DNA of 64,000 bases from Augochlora pura (taxonomy: Eukaryota > Arthropoda > Insecta > Hymenoptera > Halictidae). The notes under the pieces are model-generated. The model saw only the letters and a program-made list of their open reading frames with translations, ran no database searches and was not told the origin of the DNA. Positions 37,135 to 49,099 of this stretch are shown piece after piece; the first letter of the stretch is position 1; the number at the start of each line of letters is the position of its first letter. The stretch is taken from contig NC_135774.1 of the NCBI RefSeq assembly GCF_028453695.1, positions 20,956,001 to 21,020,000 on the forward strand. The letters are read 5' to 3'. The translations under genes were made by a program, and so were the position numbers.

Positions 37135-37507
37135 CTCTTGCTGCCTTTCCCTACCCTCCTGTCGCCACGACAGCTCCTCTCATCTCCTTTCTCCTTTTCG
37201 CGAACGCGTGCACACCTGTGCCCGAGCCCTGTTTTTTAACCCCCTTATCTTCCACTCTTAATCCGCCTATCGCGCGCTCCACCTCCGACGTGACCTATCG
37301 TTCTTTTCGCCGGGATAAAACGATGTTCCTTGTTGAGTTCAGTCCTGTTAACCCTTTCGCGATGGAACGGTTCCGTTCGGTGATCCACACCGCACCGTGG
37401 GAAACTAGGCGCTGCGAGATACGCTACACGAAGTTTTCGTACGTTGCGAGCCTTTGAAGGCGAATCATTTGGAATCAGCTTATGCTCCGGAGATATTTTC
37501 TTTAACG

Positions 37508-37982
37508 TACAGTCAGTTCCATAAGTATTCTTACCCTCATTGCTTGTAAGAGAAATCTGTTGAAATCAAGGGATGCGCGTAAAATTTTGTAATAAACTTT
37601 TTATTACGAATGAACACGTGTATAAAGTTTATTTGTAACAAATTGTAACAAAATTGATTAACTAATAACAAAAATATATTGATTTTACTCCTCACGGAAC
37701 GTAATAACAGTCTAGAAAAGTATTCGTACCAATGTCAGGTTATTTTGTCAAAAAATCGCATATTAGAGTAGCTTTTTTACTTTATATTAATTTTCTAGTA
37801 TTTAGTGGGTCCACCTTTATGGCTTATTATATCGTTTAATCGATTTGGCATACTTTCTACCAGTTTTAATGCGATATTTGGTTCAATAAAAAGTTTACTG
37901 CAAAATCTGACATGCGTCCCTTGACTTCAACAAATTTCTCTTATAAGCAATGAGGGTACGAATACTTATGGGGCTGACTGTA
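37508..37982 (-). mobile_element. Internally deleted Tc1-like DNA transposon
   Basis: Terminal inverted repeats of about 66 bases start TACAGTCAGYYCCATAAGTA at each side, flanked by TA, with only a few mismatches between arms. The interior keeps the end of a Tc1-family transposase on the minus strand (see 37795-37890). At 475 bp it is far below the usual 1.3-1.6 kb of autonomous members, so most of the transposase gene is gone. Confidence 0.88.
37795..37890 (-). pseudogene. Tc1-like transposase, C-terminal remnant
   Basis: The minus strand reads EPNIALKLVESMPNRL and shortly after KGGPTKY before a TAG stop (37795-37797). A motif of this form, -ESMP-R-----I---GG-TKY, closes the DDE transposase of many Tc1-like elements. 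The catalytic aspartates and the DNA-binding domain are missing, so it cannot be active. It lies inside the inverted-repeat element 37508-37982 and fits as its original C-terminus. Confidence 0.8.
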
Positions 37983-38551
37983 TGTGATCGAATGTTATTA
38001 CTATTAATCGTAATATTACTTACGTTCGCTCTATTCCATATTTTTTCTAATATTGCTGTGCATAGATTTAAAATTGTGGAAATGGAGATGCGAACGATAG
38101 CATTGCAGAAGATAAAAATATTAGCCGTGGAAAAAATTTATGTGACACCCTAATACGATGTAACACATAATCGTATAGGATTTTCTGACGCACATACTTA
38201 TAACGTACTTACGTTCCTGGTAAAGAATGGTAACAACTTGACAAAAATAACCGCGATTATATGTGTACATTGCCGTTTCTTTGGCAGCGTCGCGTGTCAA
38301 TCTGGGTAAAAGATTTTAATTGAATCGACGATAGGAAATTTATAACATACAGTTATAAGAGCAGGTCGGACAAAATGCCAGATCTATTTCAAAATCGTCT
38401 ATATTGGGATATCATTGTATATACGAAACCGTTGTACACTTGCTCGCCGATATTTTTAACGGATATTTATTCTGACGATATCTAGAGCAAAGTGTCAATA
38501 CAAACGTAAAAATAAAATACAATATGTTACTCGTATCGATTCCTATTATTA

Positions 38552-38577
38552 ATTAGCTGCGCGCCAAGCTAATTAGC
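38552..38577. other. Short hairpin
   Basis: TAATTAGCT and AGCTAATTA flank an eight-base GC-rich loop. No function can be assigned. Confidence 0.5.
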
Positions 38578-39832
38578 ATTAGTCAACCTGTAAAAAATCC
38601 AGTTATTACCAAGTGGAATGTCTAAAGTTGGATAAAACATTATAATAATAGTTACTGTTACGATCCCAAAAGATAACCCGGTTGAAAGCTGAATTATCAT
38701 AAAATCGATTTGATGAAAGCATAGTTTAAAAATATATTGGAAATAATATCGTCGGTTTGAAATCAATATGAGTGGTCTACGGATATTGTCTGCTAATTCC
38801 ACTGATTGCTATTACTGAAAAAGCACACTTTCGATACCATTTTCGTTGTATATTAATAATGCCAAAATCAGTGTAACATGGAGATACGTAGATTACGCGA
38901 TTACGTTAAGAGAGCTGACGAAGTTAAAAAAAAAAAATGTTTTAAAAAAAAGACGAGTAACTTGACGAATTCAAAAAAATAATTTGCAAAAATGTTTTCA
39001 CATTTATACACAACGTTTTGGTGTAATAAAATTTATCTCCGTCCGTGTGCGCGATACAATTTCAAGCATTTTTCTTTGATCCCGACCATTTTTCCGGGCA
39101 TTCATTTAAATATTAAAATACCATGTAAAATCGCGGCATTCCGATTTTTCCAGCAAAAAACTTCCTCTTTCAACTCCAAGTAAAAATTAAAAGCGGCCGA
39201 GCCACGGAAGTGCTGGGAAATACGTGCGACCAGTTAAAAATATTTCATCGATCGATAAGCTAGAATTCATAAAAGCATACAATCCTATCTTCCTCTCTCA
39301 TGTAGTCTCGAAATATCGTAGTCAAATGCCCCTAAACGACGGACCGTGTGTATTGACGACTAGGACTGGTGAAAAATAGATCTTTTAAATAGTAAATAAA
39401 TTACAAATATTCTTCCCTTCGCGCGTAGTACAGGGTGGCTTTTGTGGAAATAGTAATCGCATACGAAAATTATGTATCACATGAAAAGATATAAACTATA
39501 TGAAACGGCGGACCTTTTTGACAAAAATATACACTGTGAGGATGTTTAAAATTTATGATTTTCTTTATTAATTTTTTAACATACTTTTCAACCCCTTCCA
39601 AATACGTTAGTTTTTTCTATAGATATTTATGATAATACAATTCATCTTTTTTTTATCAACTTTATTCGATACATTTTATATAGCACTCCTCCTAGATACA
39701 TTAGTTTTTTTATAGACGATTAAGGCAACAAAATCCCAAGATTTCGGGTATCGATTTCTACCACTGAATTTTCAAATACTAAATTGTTATTAACATTGAA
39801 AAGTTTCAGTCTTATTTTTCTATCCTGTTCGA

Positions 39833-40306
39833 ATGATACGGATCATTTTTCGAACGTCTTATTATGAAGCGCGCAATCCCTTCCCCAAGAAAACAGAAGA
39901 ACTCATCCGGGTTCTGCGTAGCAGAAGAATTCACATCCTTCTTCTAACAGAATCCTGGCTCACTCCCGTCGAGACCCTCTTCACCTTACCCGGCCATGCC
40001 ATAGAAAGGAATGATAGAGGCAGGACTGGATATGGTCGAGTCGCAATTGCAATTCATCACAGTCTTTGCTATAGGCTCATAAATACTAGTCGACCCTTCA
40101 ATCGTAGCGATGACCCGGAAGTACTCGTGGTACGACCACGTGCCCCCAAAATAGTTGTGGGCGTAGTTTACTGTTCTCCAACGACCGTGTTGCTTTCCCG
40201 CGAACTTGATCACCTGTTCCGATACGATTTTCGAGCGCAGGTCGTAGGTAATTGTTACGATATGGTTCGTAACGATAACGGTTTGCTTCTTAGGTTTAAA
40301 AATTAA
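39833..40306 (+). pseudogene. Non-LTR retrotransposon endonuclease domain fragment
   Basis: The plus-strand frame carries the N-terminal half of an APE-type endonuclease as found in jockey/CR1/R1-like elements. It reads a KKTEELIRVLRSRRIHILLL segment, then TESWLTP with the catalytic glutamate, FTLPGHAIERNDR, a VAIAIHHSL segment and VVGVVYCSP. The domain stops being recognisable where the GDFN motif should appear (VGNCYD instead), and there is no reverse transcriptase downstream. The first beta-strand motif (N-A-R) is also altered to EARNPF. It is therefore a dead internal fragment. The exact start codon is not meaningful. A CCCTTTGC-family element begins 70 bases downstream. Confidence 0.85.
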
Positions 40307-40373
40307 CCAACGCTTGCTGCTTGGTGTGCTTGATTTTATTTTCTTAATTTGTGGTTATCGGAAGAGTGCTATT

Positions 40374-40602
40374 TTAACCTTTTGCGGTCGAGTGGCGACT
40401 CTAAGGCGCAGCTAAAAATTATCATGTCACGTTTCAAAATAATTTCTATCAAATTTACTTACATTTAAAAAATTATTAACAGCTGTTAATAATTTCCAGT
40501 TAATTCGAAAGGTTAAGTTAATTAAAAGATTTCCAGTTAATTCGAAAGGTTAAGTTAATTAAAAGATTTCCAGTTAAAATGGCTCCGACTGCAAAGGGTT
40601 AA
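40374..40602. mobile_element. TTAA-bounded element, CCCTTTGC family (A-end left, B-end right)
   Basis: It starts TTAACCTTTTGCGGTCGA with an A module (GGCGACTCTAAGGCGC) and ends GACTGCAAAGGGTTAA with a B module. The B module has an internal 35-bp duplication (TTCCAGTTAATTCGAAAGG, about 40492-40570). It is non-coding. Confidence 0.8.
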
Positions 40603-40709
40603 GAGTGCCGAAAGTCGTGGTCTAGTCTTCCGAGGAAAATTCCGGGTGTTAGAGAGGGCCTGGTTGTAGCGTGGGTGGGGGAAAATGTTTCGCGTCTTAT
40701 ATCGCATCG

Positions 40710-41022
40710 TATAAGGTGTCACAAAAAGTCACTCAAAATCGGGAAATGATGCATTCCTCGGATCATTTGAAGCAACTTTTTCCTTTACAAAAATATTCTC
40801 CGAGGCGCGGTTAACGAGTTATTAACGAAAAGCGCTGACCAATGAAAGGTGAACTCAGCTGACATAACCTGACAATTGGGCTACTACGTTGGTCACTGTT
40901 TTTCGTCGATAACTCGTAAACGAAGCCACGAATTGAATTTGCGCTAAGGAAAAAGTTACTTCAAATGACGCGACCAACCTCCCAGTTTTAAAATGCGAGT
41001 GATTTTTGTTACACCCTGTATA
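40710..41022. mobile_element. Nearly palindromic TA-flanked element with ~145-bp arms
   Basis: The left arm contains TCATTTGAAGCAACTTTTTC and AACGAGTTATTAACGAAAA. The right arm read in reverse contains TCATTTGAAGTAACTTTTTC and TACGAGTTATCGACGAAAA. Ends read AGGGTGTAACAAAAATCACT or a near copy, next to TA. Only about 25-45 bases at the centre are unpaired. The AGGGTGT terminus is widespread among insect MITEs and helitron-like debris, so the family is not assigned. Confidence 0.82.
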
Positions 41023-41039
41023 TCCAAGCCACCAAACTT

Positions 41040-43320
41040 TTCGCGCACCCGTTTTCCTCACTGATGTGCTATTTCCTAACTGATGTGCCATTACCTCTTC
41101 AATCGCAAGTTACGTTTTTAATACATTATTAAATTACGATTTTAATAGATTTTATAGGTCGATGGAAGATCTTAATTACAAAATCAAGTCTTCAGATCTT
41201 GTTTAATTAGAAAATCAAAGTTGCACTTTCTGCTTAATGGATCGTACCATTTTATTCACTGTTACAAAGACTGCAATTATTTCGGTAGTCATAATTTCTC
41301 GAAAGAAAAAGAAAAGTACGTGTCGCATGTCTACGTGTGCTTCGATGGTTAAATGTTAATAACAAAAGAACAGAATTTCATTTCGACATAAAAGGACGAA
41401 ATAACATTTCTACAAGTAACACTTCTACTAGAGATTAATTAAAAGATTAATTAAAAGACTAAATTCCATGTAACATCTGCCAAAATCTTGTTTGCAGAAA
41501 CTGTTCTCTGAAACAATAATCTTCTATTTAACGTTAGTTCTTTTCAGAGATAGCTTGTCCGCAAGCTGGAGATGTATAACATAGTACATTCACAGCCGCA
41601 TGTTTAATATATCTACATACAACCCGTGTGATGCAATGAGAGAATGAATTTTGTTGATTTACGCTCCATGAATATAGCCATTTCTTTTGTCCATTGTGTA
41701 GTAATACAATACAAAGAAAAGAACTTATTCTTTTCTTCGTGTCGCGTCCTCAATGGGCTTCTTTAAGTATTCCAGTGACTAATGGGACATTCTTTATGCG
41801 AATAATTTCCAGCCATACCAGGCGAATCAAGATAAAATACGAGAAAATTAGTAATTTCGTAAGCGGAACGAAAATCGTCTCTATTAACGAATCCATCAAA
41901 CGCGCGCGCGCGCAAAGTCGCGAAACGTATTTCATAAAATCGCCGAGCGCATATTATTCTGTACAAATAATTTAGTTAATTACACGCCCGTTTCTCTTTT
42001 CACGTGAATTCGAAATGACACGGTCGAGGCAACAAAAAGCGATTCAACTTTTACGAAGGTATATTTTTAATTAACACGGTCCATTTGACATCAATTTTTT
42101 AAACGCGTGTTTAACTCCAATTATGATGAAAGCACATTTACATTGCAATCATCGTCTCTCTACGGGCCTCTTTACTCTTTGAATTATTTATTTATTGTCG
42201 CGTCAGTTTTGAAGCTATTAGCAACTACCGTCACGTTACATTACATTAGGATGGAAAATCGAATTTCTGTTCCATTGATTTTACATAATTTTCTTAAATA
42301 ATAAAATTATCATCTAACACATTTGTACACGCTATACAAAGTAGCATCAGACATTCGAAATGAAAAGACATATTCTATTTACGCAGGAAATTATTTTATT
42401 GTTTTCATTCATTAATTTAGTGACACACATAGTGATATTCATATCGTATCATTCGTTTTGCAGAATTTGTATGAAACATCCTCGTATTTCCAATTTATTG
42501 CACCCAATTGAAAGCGTCGGCCGTTCTATATATTCTCAGAACAAGTGTTGGTCAGAGTGATGATTTAAAAATTTCCGATATGTTATATGTTTCATTTATA
42601 GCTTCATTGAATCTCGTTCATTTGGCGTGATCTCGCGTTCATAAAATTCCACGATGTATTAAATTGCGATGAAATTTCATTAAAATGTGATTTGTGTCTT
42701 CAATAAATACTTTATGATTAATCGCGCACGGTCTTTCCAGCAGCCGACATACAATATAGGGTATTGATAACAAAAATACGACCGAGTGGCATTTCGTCTC
42801 AGAAAATATTGTTCATTTCATTTCTCCTTGCAAATAAAGCTTCGAGCGTGAACGGTGTGAATATATTAGTGAATAAAGCAATATTTCTTCACACGTTAAA
42901 TCGACTAAATCGAAAGCATAATACTAATCTATATTAAGTTTCGTGCATAATTTAAGTGACAATAAACGACAATTTTTAGTCAATTAAACTGTTTAAAATT
43001 CTTAATTAGAAATTGATGTCTTTTGTTAGAAACATTAGTTTAAACGCAGGAAGCAACCTTCCAAGAACACTCAATGTAAATAGAACGTATTTATCCGAAT
43101 TACATTTTGCAGCATCCATCGGCATTGCCTCAAAAATGTTTAAAATTCTCGATATGTAATACGGAACAATGTAACAAAATCAAAACACTTTGTGTCACTT
43201 TGCACAAAATATGCAATTATCCAAAATGCGCAATGAAAGAGAAATAGATATTTTATACCTTCCAACGATGAAATGAAAAATTCTTCAGAGTTACATTTGT
43301 TTAGTTCATTTTTCCGAACC
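41040..43320. other. AT-rich interval with no recognised feature
   Basis: Apart from a CG-alternating run at 41899-41913, this holds no repeat or exon-like sequence. Open frames (41694-41975, 42107-42301, 42360-42560) have unrecognised translations. Confidence 0.4.
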
Positions 43321-43960
43321 AGCGCGATCCAGCGATCAAAACGCGAAGCGACAATATCGCGAGAGTGCAATCAAGCGCGGCGTTTTTGTTTGCGACCGCA
43401 GGATTATAAAGAGCGTTGTATCTGTTTCACCCTGACGACCGCTTAACTCGCGAGACACCGGCGGAGGATCGAGCACGGCGAGCCGTTCGGTAGAGGGGGA
43501 GACGACGGGGAAGGGCGCGCTAGGGGCTGGGCGGGGGGCGAAGGTAGGGGTTTTTAAAAGCGGGCCGAAGTAAAAGGAACGGGCGCAAAGGTGGTCTGAT
43601 GAGCGCAAAAAGAATAAAAGGGTCCACCGGTAGGCACTCGGGGCGACGTGGAGGTAGGTCATGCCTCCGTTCCACGGCTCGTATACGGGGATAAATGAGC
43701 TCCATGCTGGTTCGATTCCGTCAACAATAAATTATCTGTCGCCCGCGCGAACGTAAAACAAAGAACCGCCGCAGATCTCCGATTAGACGAATTAACTCTG
43801 CGGTGCCGTGATCGCAACCGAACCGACCAGTTAACTGCGAGATCTTTTTTTAGAAATATTCTGTAAACAGACTCGCGTCCCGACAGCTAACTGTGCTTGA
43901 TCTACGACACGGTAAATCTTCGCGGTGTCACGTAAGACGCGAGGTAACAACCTGGATACA
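43320..43960. other. GC-rich block without recognisable gene
   Basis: CpG-rich sequence with G-rich runs on the plus strand at 43493-43545 and overlapping minus-strand frames (43336-43705). A TTCGATTCC motif at 43712 recalls a tRNA B box but no tRNA fold surrounds it. Confidence 0.4.
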
Positions 43961-44102
43961 AATGTACTAGTGAAAGGAGAAAAAGAAAACCCGCGTATCG
44001 AGATCGATTGTCTTTCGAAGGTATTTCTACGATCTTTTGTTCCTGGGGGAACAGAATATTTATAGGGAAACGTATAGTTTTGGAATAAAAGATAGATTGT
44101 AA

Positions 44103-44241
44103 ATATTTTTATCTTCTCACGTAATACAAAATTTAGTAAATCTCGTTTGAAATAATACTTATAAAATGGATATTCAAATATATTCCTACCATTTTAAAAA
44201 AGGTTTATGAAATGCATTATTACGTGAGAAGATAAAAATAT
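44103..44241. mobile_element. Small MITE with perfect 23-bp inverted repeats
   Basis: Positions 44103-44125 and 44219-44241 are exact inverse copies (core TTTTTATCTTCTCACGTAAT). The 139-bp body is AT-rich and non-coding. Perfect arms suggest recent activity or selection on the hairpin. Confidence 0.75.
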
Positions 44242-44897
44242 GTGTAGCCCATTTTCTACTTCGCAACTGTACTTTTTGTTCTGGTTTTAATTACTTATCA
44301 GTAACAGTAATAACTAAATTTTATGTAAAATTGCTATTTTTCATCTAATACGGATTTTTATGTAAAATAAAAATTATCTTTGTGAACTACAATATACAGG
44401 CGTTCCTGAAACATTTCATTCTTTCCTTAACTATTTTATTGAATTCAAAATAAAAAATATTATTTGTTAATTCTTTAAATATTTTTCATATCTTATATTT
44501 GAACTACTCATGTTAGACTTAAACAGATAAAATCCACATTTTATTAATAAAATATTGAGTCTACTTTATGAAAACAATTGTTTCTTATGAATATTACTGA
44601 CTCCGTAATAAACATACATTCCGTATCGGAGATTCTAAATTACTTGCAATTAATGAAGCACTATCGAGTATATCTATTATTGCTCGTACATGCAGATCTT
44701 CGTTGCAACTGTTATGTTCAAGTCAAATGCATTTAATTTTCAGACGTCAATAGCTGTCGACGGATATATCTCGGATATCACAGATTCTGCAGCTTTGTAG
44801 GCAAGTTGACGTTATATTTACATGACCTTTGTCATCTGCAACGGGGACACAAAATGGCATCGAGGTGAAAATAAAGAGAAGGAGTAAGTTAAACTAT

Positions 44898-45160
44898 TTA
44901 ACTCTTCGACGATAGATTGTTGACACAATTATATAAATGATGATATATACATTTTTACTTGATGATAGATACACTTTCTCCTTTATTCATTATTTCTGCA
45001 AAATATTTTTTTGAAGGCACTTCTTGTTGACTTATTAGTCTTTCGGATGTTTTTAGCGTAGCAGTAGTTTATTTAATTCGACTAACGAAAATTGAATCAT
45101 TAGATGGATATTTATATATATCAGGATAAAATGACTCGGTAATCGTAGTGCAAGGGTTAA
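44898..45160. mobile_element. TTAA-bounded element, CCCTTGCACTACGAT end
   Basis: The right end in reverse is TTAACCCTTGCACTACGATT. The left end TTAACTCTTCGACGATAG is a decayed counterpart. The terminus matches the element at 46290-46537. Confidence 0.55.
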
Positions 45161-46289
45161 ACAACTAAATATATATCTCTGACATATTAATATATAAAAC
45201 GATTATCCAACAAAATTTAGAAACTATATAATATATAACTGCTGGCAAAATATATTGAATCAAAGAAACCAAGCGTCTCTTGTTGTAATTACATTTAACA
45301 AGAAAATGATTAGCAATATAGATAAATGCAAATATACATCTACGACATTTAAAGACTTTGAAGAGATTGTTACATTATGTTTCTCTTATTATCCATTCAT
45401 TATTGAATAAAAATAAAATCAAAATTGTCCGCATTAATTCGAGGAAACGCAAGTTCAATCGAAATTCTTCCTTCAATCCTTTTAATACATTAAAAATAAT
45501 GTAACAATATTTTTTCATTAACGTCTTCACAGTCTTACGATTCATATTACCAGTTCTGCCATAAATGCGTAAAAGCCGCAGTCCAATTATTACCCACACC
45601 CGCAGTTCATATCACCTACAACGTATACGTGAAAATGTTGGACAGTTTCATAGTTGTTGGTACGCAGTAAGAATCTCCGCAACAAGTATAAATATCTTAT
45701 CACAACCGTGCACGTATTAAACAAACAATTCAACCGGATAACGTAGCAAACAAGGTTGCGGGCAACTACGCTTTCTGTATATTTAAATATCTCTATTTAC
45801 AGGCTAGCCTCTTGTACAAATCGATACCGTTAAATAAACGAAACGAAAAATAAACGAAACGTGAAATAAACATTGCTACAATATTGCCAGCTTGTAAAGA
45901 AGTCTCGCGATTGTTCTCCCCGCGACCAATAGCAGTGCTCAAGAAACGCGCGGCACAAAGGAGGCAACGAAGAGTCGTGTTTTGGGCAAGTCGTATAAAT
46001 CAGGCCGGTTCCGACGTGATCCTATTAACAGTTAAGCACCGTGATTTATTGTTACATCTGTATTGAAGCGCGACAAAGGGAAACAAACTGTTTAGCTTGC
46101 GGCCCGTGTAAACAGCCTCGCGATCCATTAAACTATTGTCCGGCCGCGCTGCGCCGCGCGCTCATTGTCACTGTTTTCATTGTATCGTTGTCCGACGAAA
46201 ATCGACTACTTATTTTTCATAACTCCGCTCTCGGACATTTTCGTAATTCGACGATCGCGCATCCCTCGAGATACACGAATTAACCTCCA

Positions 46290-46537
46290 TTAACCCCTTG
46301 CACTACGATTCCTTTTACGCTGAAGTGATCAACACTTATTTGTCGTTAATAATTTCCTTAATAAGACCAAAATTATTCTTGTTTCTTTTATCGTCATTAT
46401 GTACTTTTGTTTTCAGACTTTGATAAGAGAAGAATAAATATCATTTCGATTTAAAATGAATTAATAATATTCGCGTATTTAATAGATCCTTCATTTGTAT
46501 CGCGAGTCTGACACGTTATTATAGCGCAAGGGGTTAA
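46290..46537. mobile_element. TTAA-bounded element, CCCCTTGC ends
   Basis: The left end is TTAACCCCTTGCACTACGAT and the right end in reverse is TTAACCCCTTGCGCTATAAT. Inside the right end (reverse) is GTGTCAGACTCGCGAT, also present inside the left end of 47892-48142, so these two are members of one family. Non-coding, 248 bp. Confidence 0.8.
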
Positions 46538-46831
46538 TCTATTGATTTCGAGCTTCCTCATTTACGTACTCGTCGAAAGTTAACTGAAACGTCTGCAATA
46601 TTCGCTCGCATCCAGCCTGAAAGAATTAGAGCCATTATCCGGCCGTTTATTCTCGTATTTACGATATCTGTGATTTATTTTTATGACCCGATACACCGAT
46701 GAATATTTGCCGGCGAATCTAAGGATTCGCAAATAGGCGTTCTTTTAATACCAACACGTTGTCCGTGCTTCTCTTGTTTAGCCGAAATCGTTGTAATGGA
46801 TTTATTAATGTGTAGAGTGAGTGCTAATGTA

Positions 46832-47107
46832 TTATTGTATAGTATATTGTTTAGTATATATAGTATAATGTATATTGTATAGTATATATAGTATAATGTA
46901 TATTGTATAGTATATATAGTATAACGTATATTGTATAGTATATATAGTATAATGTATATTGTACAGTATATATAGTATAATGTATATTGTATATTATATG
47001 TATAGTATAATGTATATTGTACAGTATATATAGTATAACGTATATTGTATAGTATATATAGTATAATGTATGTTGTATAGTATATATAGTATAATGTATA
47101 TTGTACA
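46832..47107. repeat. Minisatellite, 28 bp x ~9
   Basis: Units of GTATATATAGTATAATGTAT followed by ATTGTATA, with single-base variants (AACG for AATG, GTACA for GTATA). The only long frame is a translation of the array. Confidence 0.92.
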
Positions 47108-47559
47108 TAATTATTGTTTTATCGGGTCGAAAATTAATTTTTAGTGTGGCGTATAAAATGACGCTGTTAATAATATTATTAACATTAACGGAAAAGAAAT
47201 TGTAAACCGTATACAGCAAATACATTGAATGCATTTATTTCTGTCGTGAGAAATATTCTAAATAAATTAAATTCTGTAATGAACCTTGTCACGCACATAT
47301 ATTGCCAAGCAACCTGATCTGATTCTCGTTTTTTTTTTTTTAGTACTGATATATAATTTAACGGGTATATTTCTGTAATATCTTTATGCGAAATAAAAAT
47401 TGTAACAAAGAGAAGCAGAATTAAAACCAATTTTCTCTGTGATTAAATTGAATAAATTGAAAATGATCTAACAGTGTTCAGCATCGAGTTTTAATCGGAA
47501 AATATTATAAAATGGCGCATAGCGCGGGACATTCGAATAAACTGTAATGCCGGTTAATG

Positions 47560-47890
47560 CGTGTCAGAAGCAACAACGTAATTAATGCGTTCGGCCGAGT
47601 GCAAACGCGAACAACGTGTGTATCGCGTTGTGTCAAAGGATCGACTTCGCGATCCCGAGCCCGTTAGAACCTTTCGCGCAAACAAAATTATTCCGCGATG
47701 CGCGTAATATCCGTCGTCGCGTGTTTCGCGCGATTGCGTCCTATAGAAAATTTAATCTACCATCTCGGAATGCCGAGACGTATCGCGCGCCCTCTCCGTT
47801 CTAAAACGCGAGAGCCACCCGGTACGAAGGACTCGCCGTGGCCGCTGACGCTTCGATATAAATTCGCGCGAGAAACCCGCGGCCGTCAAT
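47560..47890. other. Small GC-rich segment
   Basis: A CpG-rich stretch with two overlapping plus-strand frames (47616-47895), arginine-rich and unrecognised. It ends directly at the TTAA of the next element. Confidence 0.35.
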
Positions 47891-47891
47891 G

Positions 47892-48142
47892 TTAACCCCT
47901 TGCCGTACTTTAACGAGTCAGACTTGCGATGGAGATTTATAATAATGAGCTGTTAGGTATGAATGTTTATCCGTTTTGTTGAGTAGAAATTCAATTTTAA
48001 TCCCTTACCACCAATATCGAAACATTCGACTAGATATAAGCACGCGATAAATGTGAAATTCCTTTTCCTTCGAAGAAATTACTGCGATCGAAAATATTTT
48101 AATCATAGTAATTGCAAAGAAAATAGTACGGCAAAGGGTTAA
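47892..48142. mobile_element. TTAA-bounded element, CCCCTTGC ends
   Basis: The left end is TTAACCCCTTGCCGTACTTT and the right end in reverse is TTAACCCTTTGCCGTACTAT. A solitary end of the same family sits at 54057-54078 (TACGGCAAGGGGTTAA). Non-coding, 251 bp. Confidence 0.8.
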
Positions 48143-48550
48143 ACGTTCGGACGAAACGTCGCCGGGCCGGCATTAATGTTTTCATTTGTGATTTCGGGGA
48201 GCCGTGAAAAATTACGGCGTCGTTCGGCAGCTCGTGGCGAGACCGTAGAGATGGTATACTCGGGAAATTCCACGGAAATCCAGATGATTTTTGTAACAGG
48301 ATCAAAAATTTGCAACGTAATGGAAACGAACAGATCATATTGGACAGCGGCTACCACGGGGTGTCGTATAATTGTCATCGCGGTCGTAAGAGGGGTGGTT
48401 TCATTATAAATGGGAATGGGAACTGGTGATATAGAATATTTAGAACAGAATCGCCAGAATAGAAGTCGAGCTCTCGATAAATAACAAGAACATTATAGTC
48501 ATTGCATTTAACAAATAATAGCAATTTATTTTGATTCGAGAAGACAAATT

Positions 48551-48735
48551 TTATTCGCGAATAAATTATTCCAGAATAAATTATTCCTGGATAAACTATT
48601 CCAAAATAAATGATTCCAAAATAAATGATTCCAGAATAAATGATTCTAGAATAAACTATCTCCGAATAAACTATTCACACATAAATTGTTCGCGATGGAA
48701 TTACCCGCGAATAATTTGCTCGCGCATAAAGTAAT
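48551..48735 (+). repeat. Minisatellite, 15 bp x ~12
   Basis: The unit is AATAAATTATTCCAG with variants. As 15 is a multiple of three, the plus strand stays open (48531-48734) and reads as pentapeptides of the form SRINY/SKIND. Divergence affects all codon positions, so I read it as a non-coding array. Confidence 0.9.
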
Positions 48736-49099
48736 AGTAACTTATCCGCAACGAATTATTAAATTATTTCTTCCTGTTTACGAGTAACGGTGAGCTTTCT
48801 CCGTAACCTAGATATTAATAGATTGATTTCATATTTTCACCGTGCTTTCGATCACTGAATTCAGTTTTTAAAGTGTTCGATATTTCAAAGCAAAATTTCT
48901 ATTCAATGCTGCTCTTCCGCGTTCATTATCATCGTATTTTACATCGGCCGAGAGATGAAAAGTCACCATTGAAAACTCATACCGCGTCCACAATATTCCC
49001 CTGACCTATCACCAATCGATTACCAGTTATTGCGACCGTTGAAACACTTTTCAAGCGACAAGAAATTCAACGATATTGAATGCCTTGAATCGCGTAAAA

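Noticed and set aside
43705..43730. TTCGATTCC motifs resembling tRNA B boxes (also near 34918 and, inverted, 51938)
   Set aside because: No A box at the right distance and no cloverleaf can be drawn.
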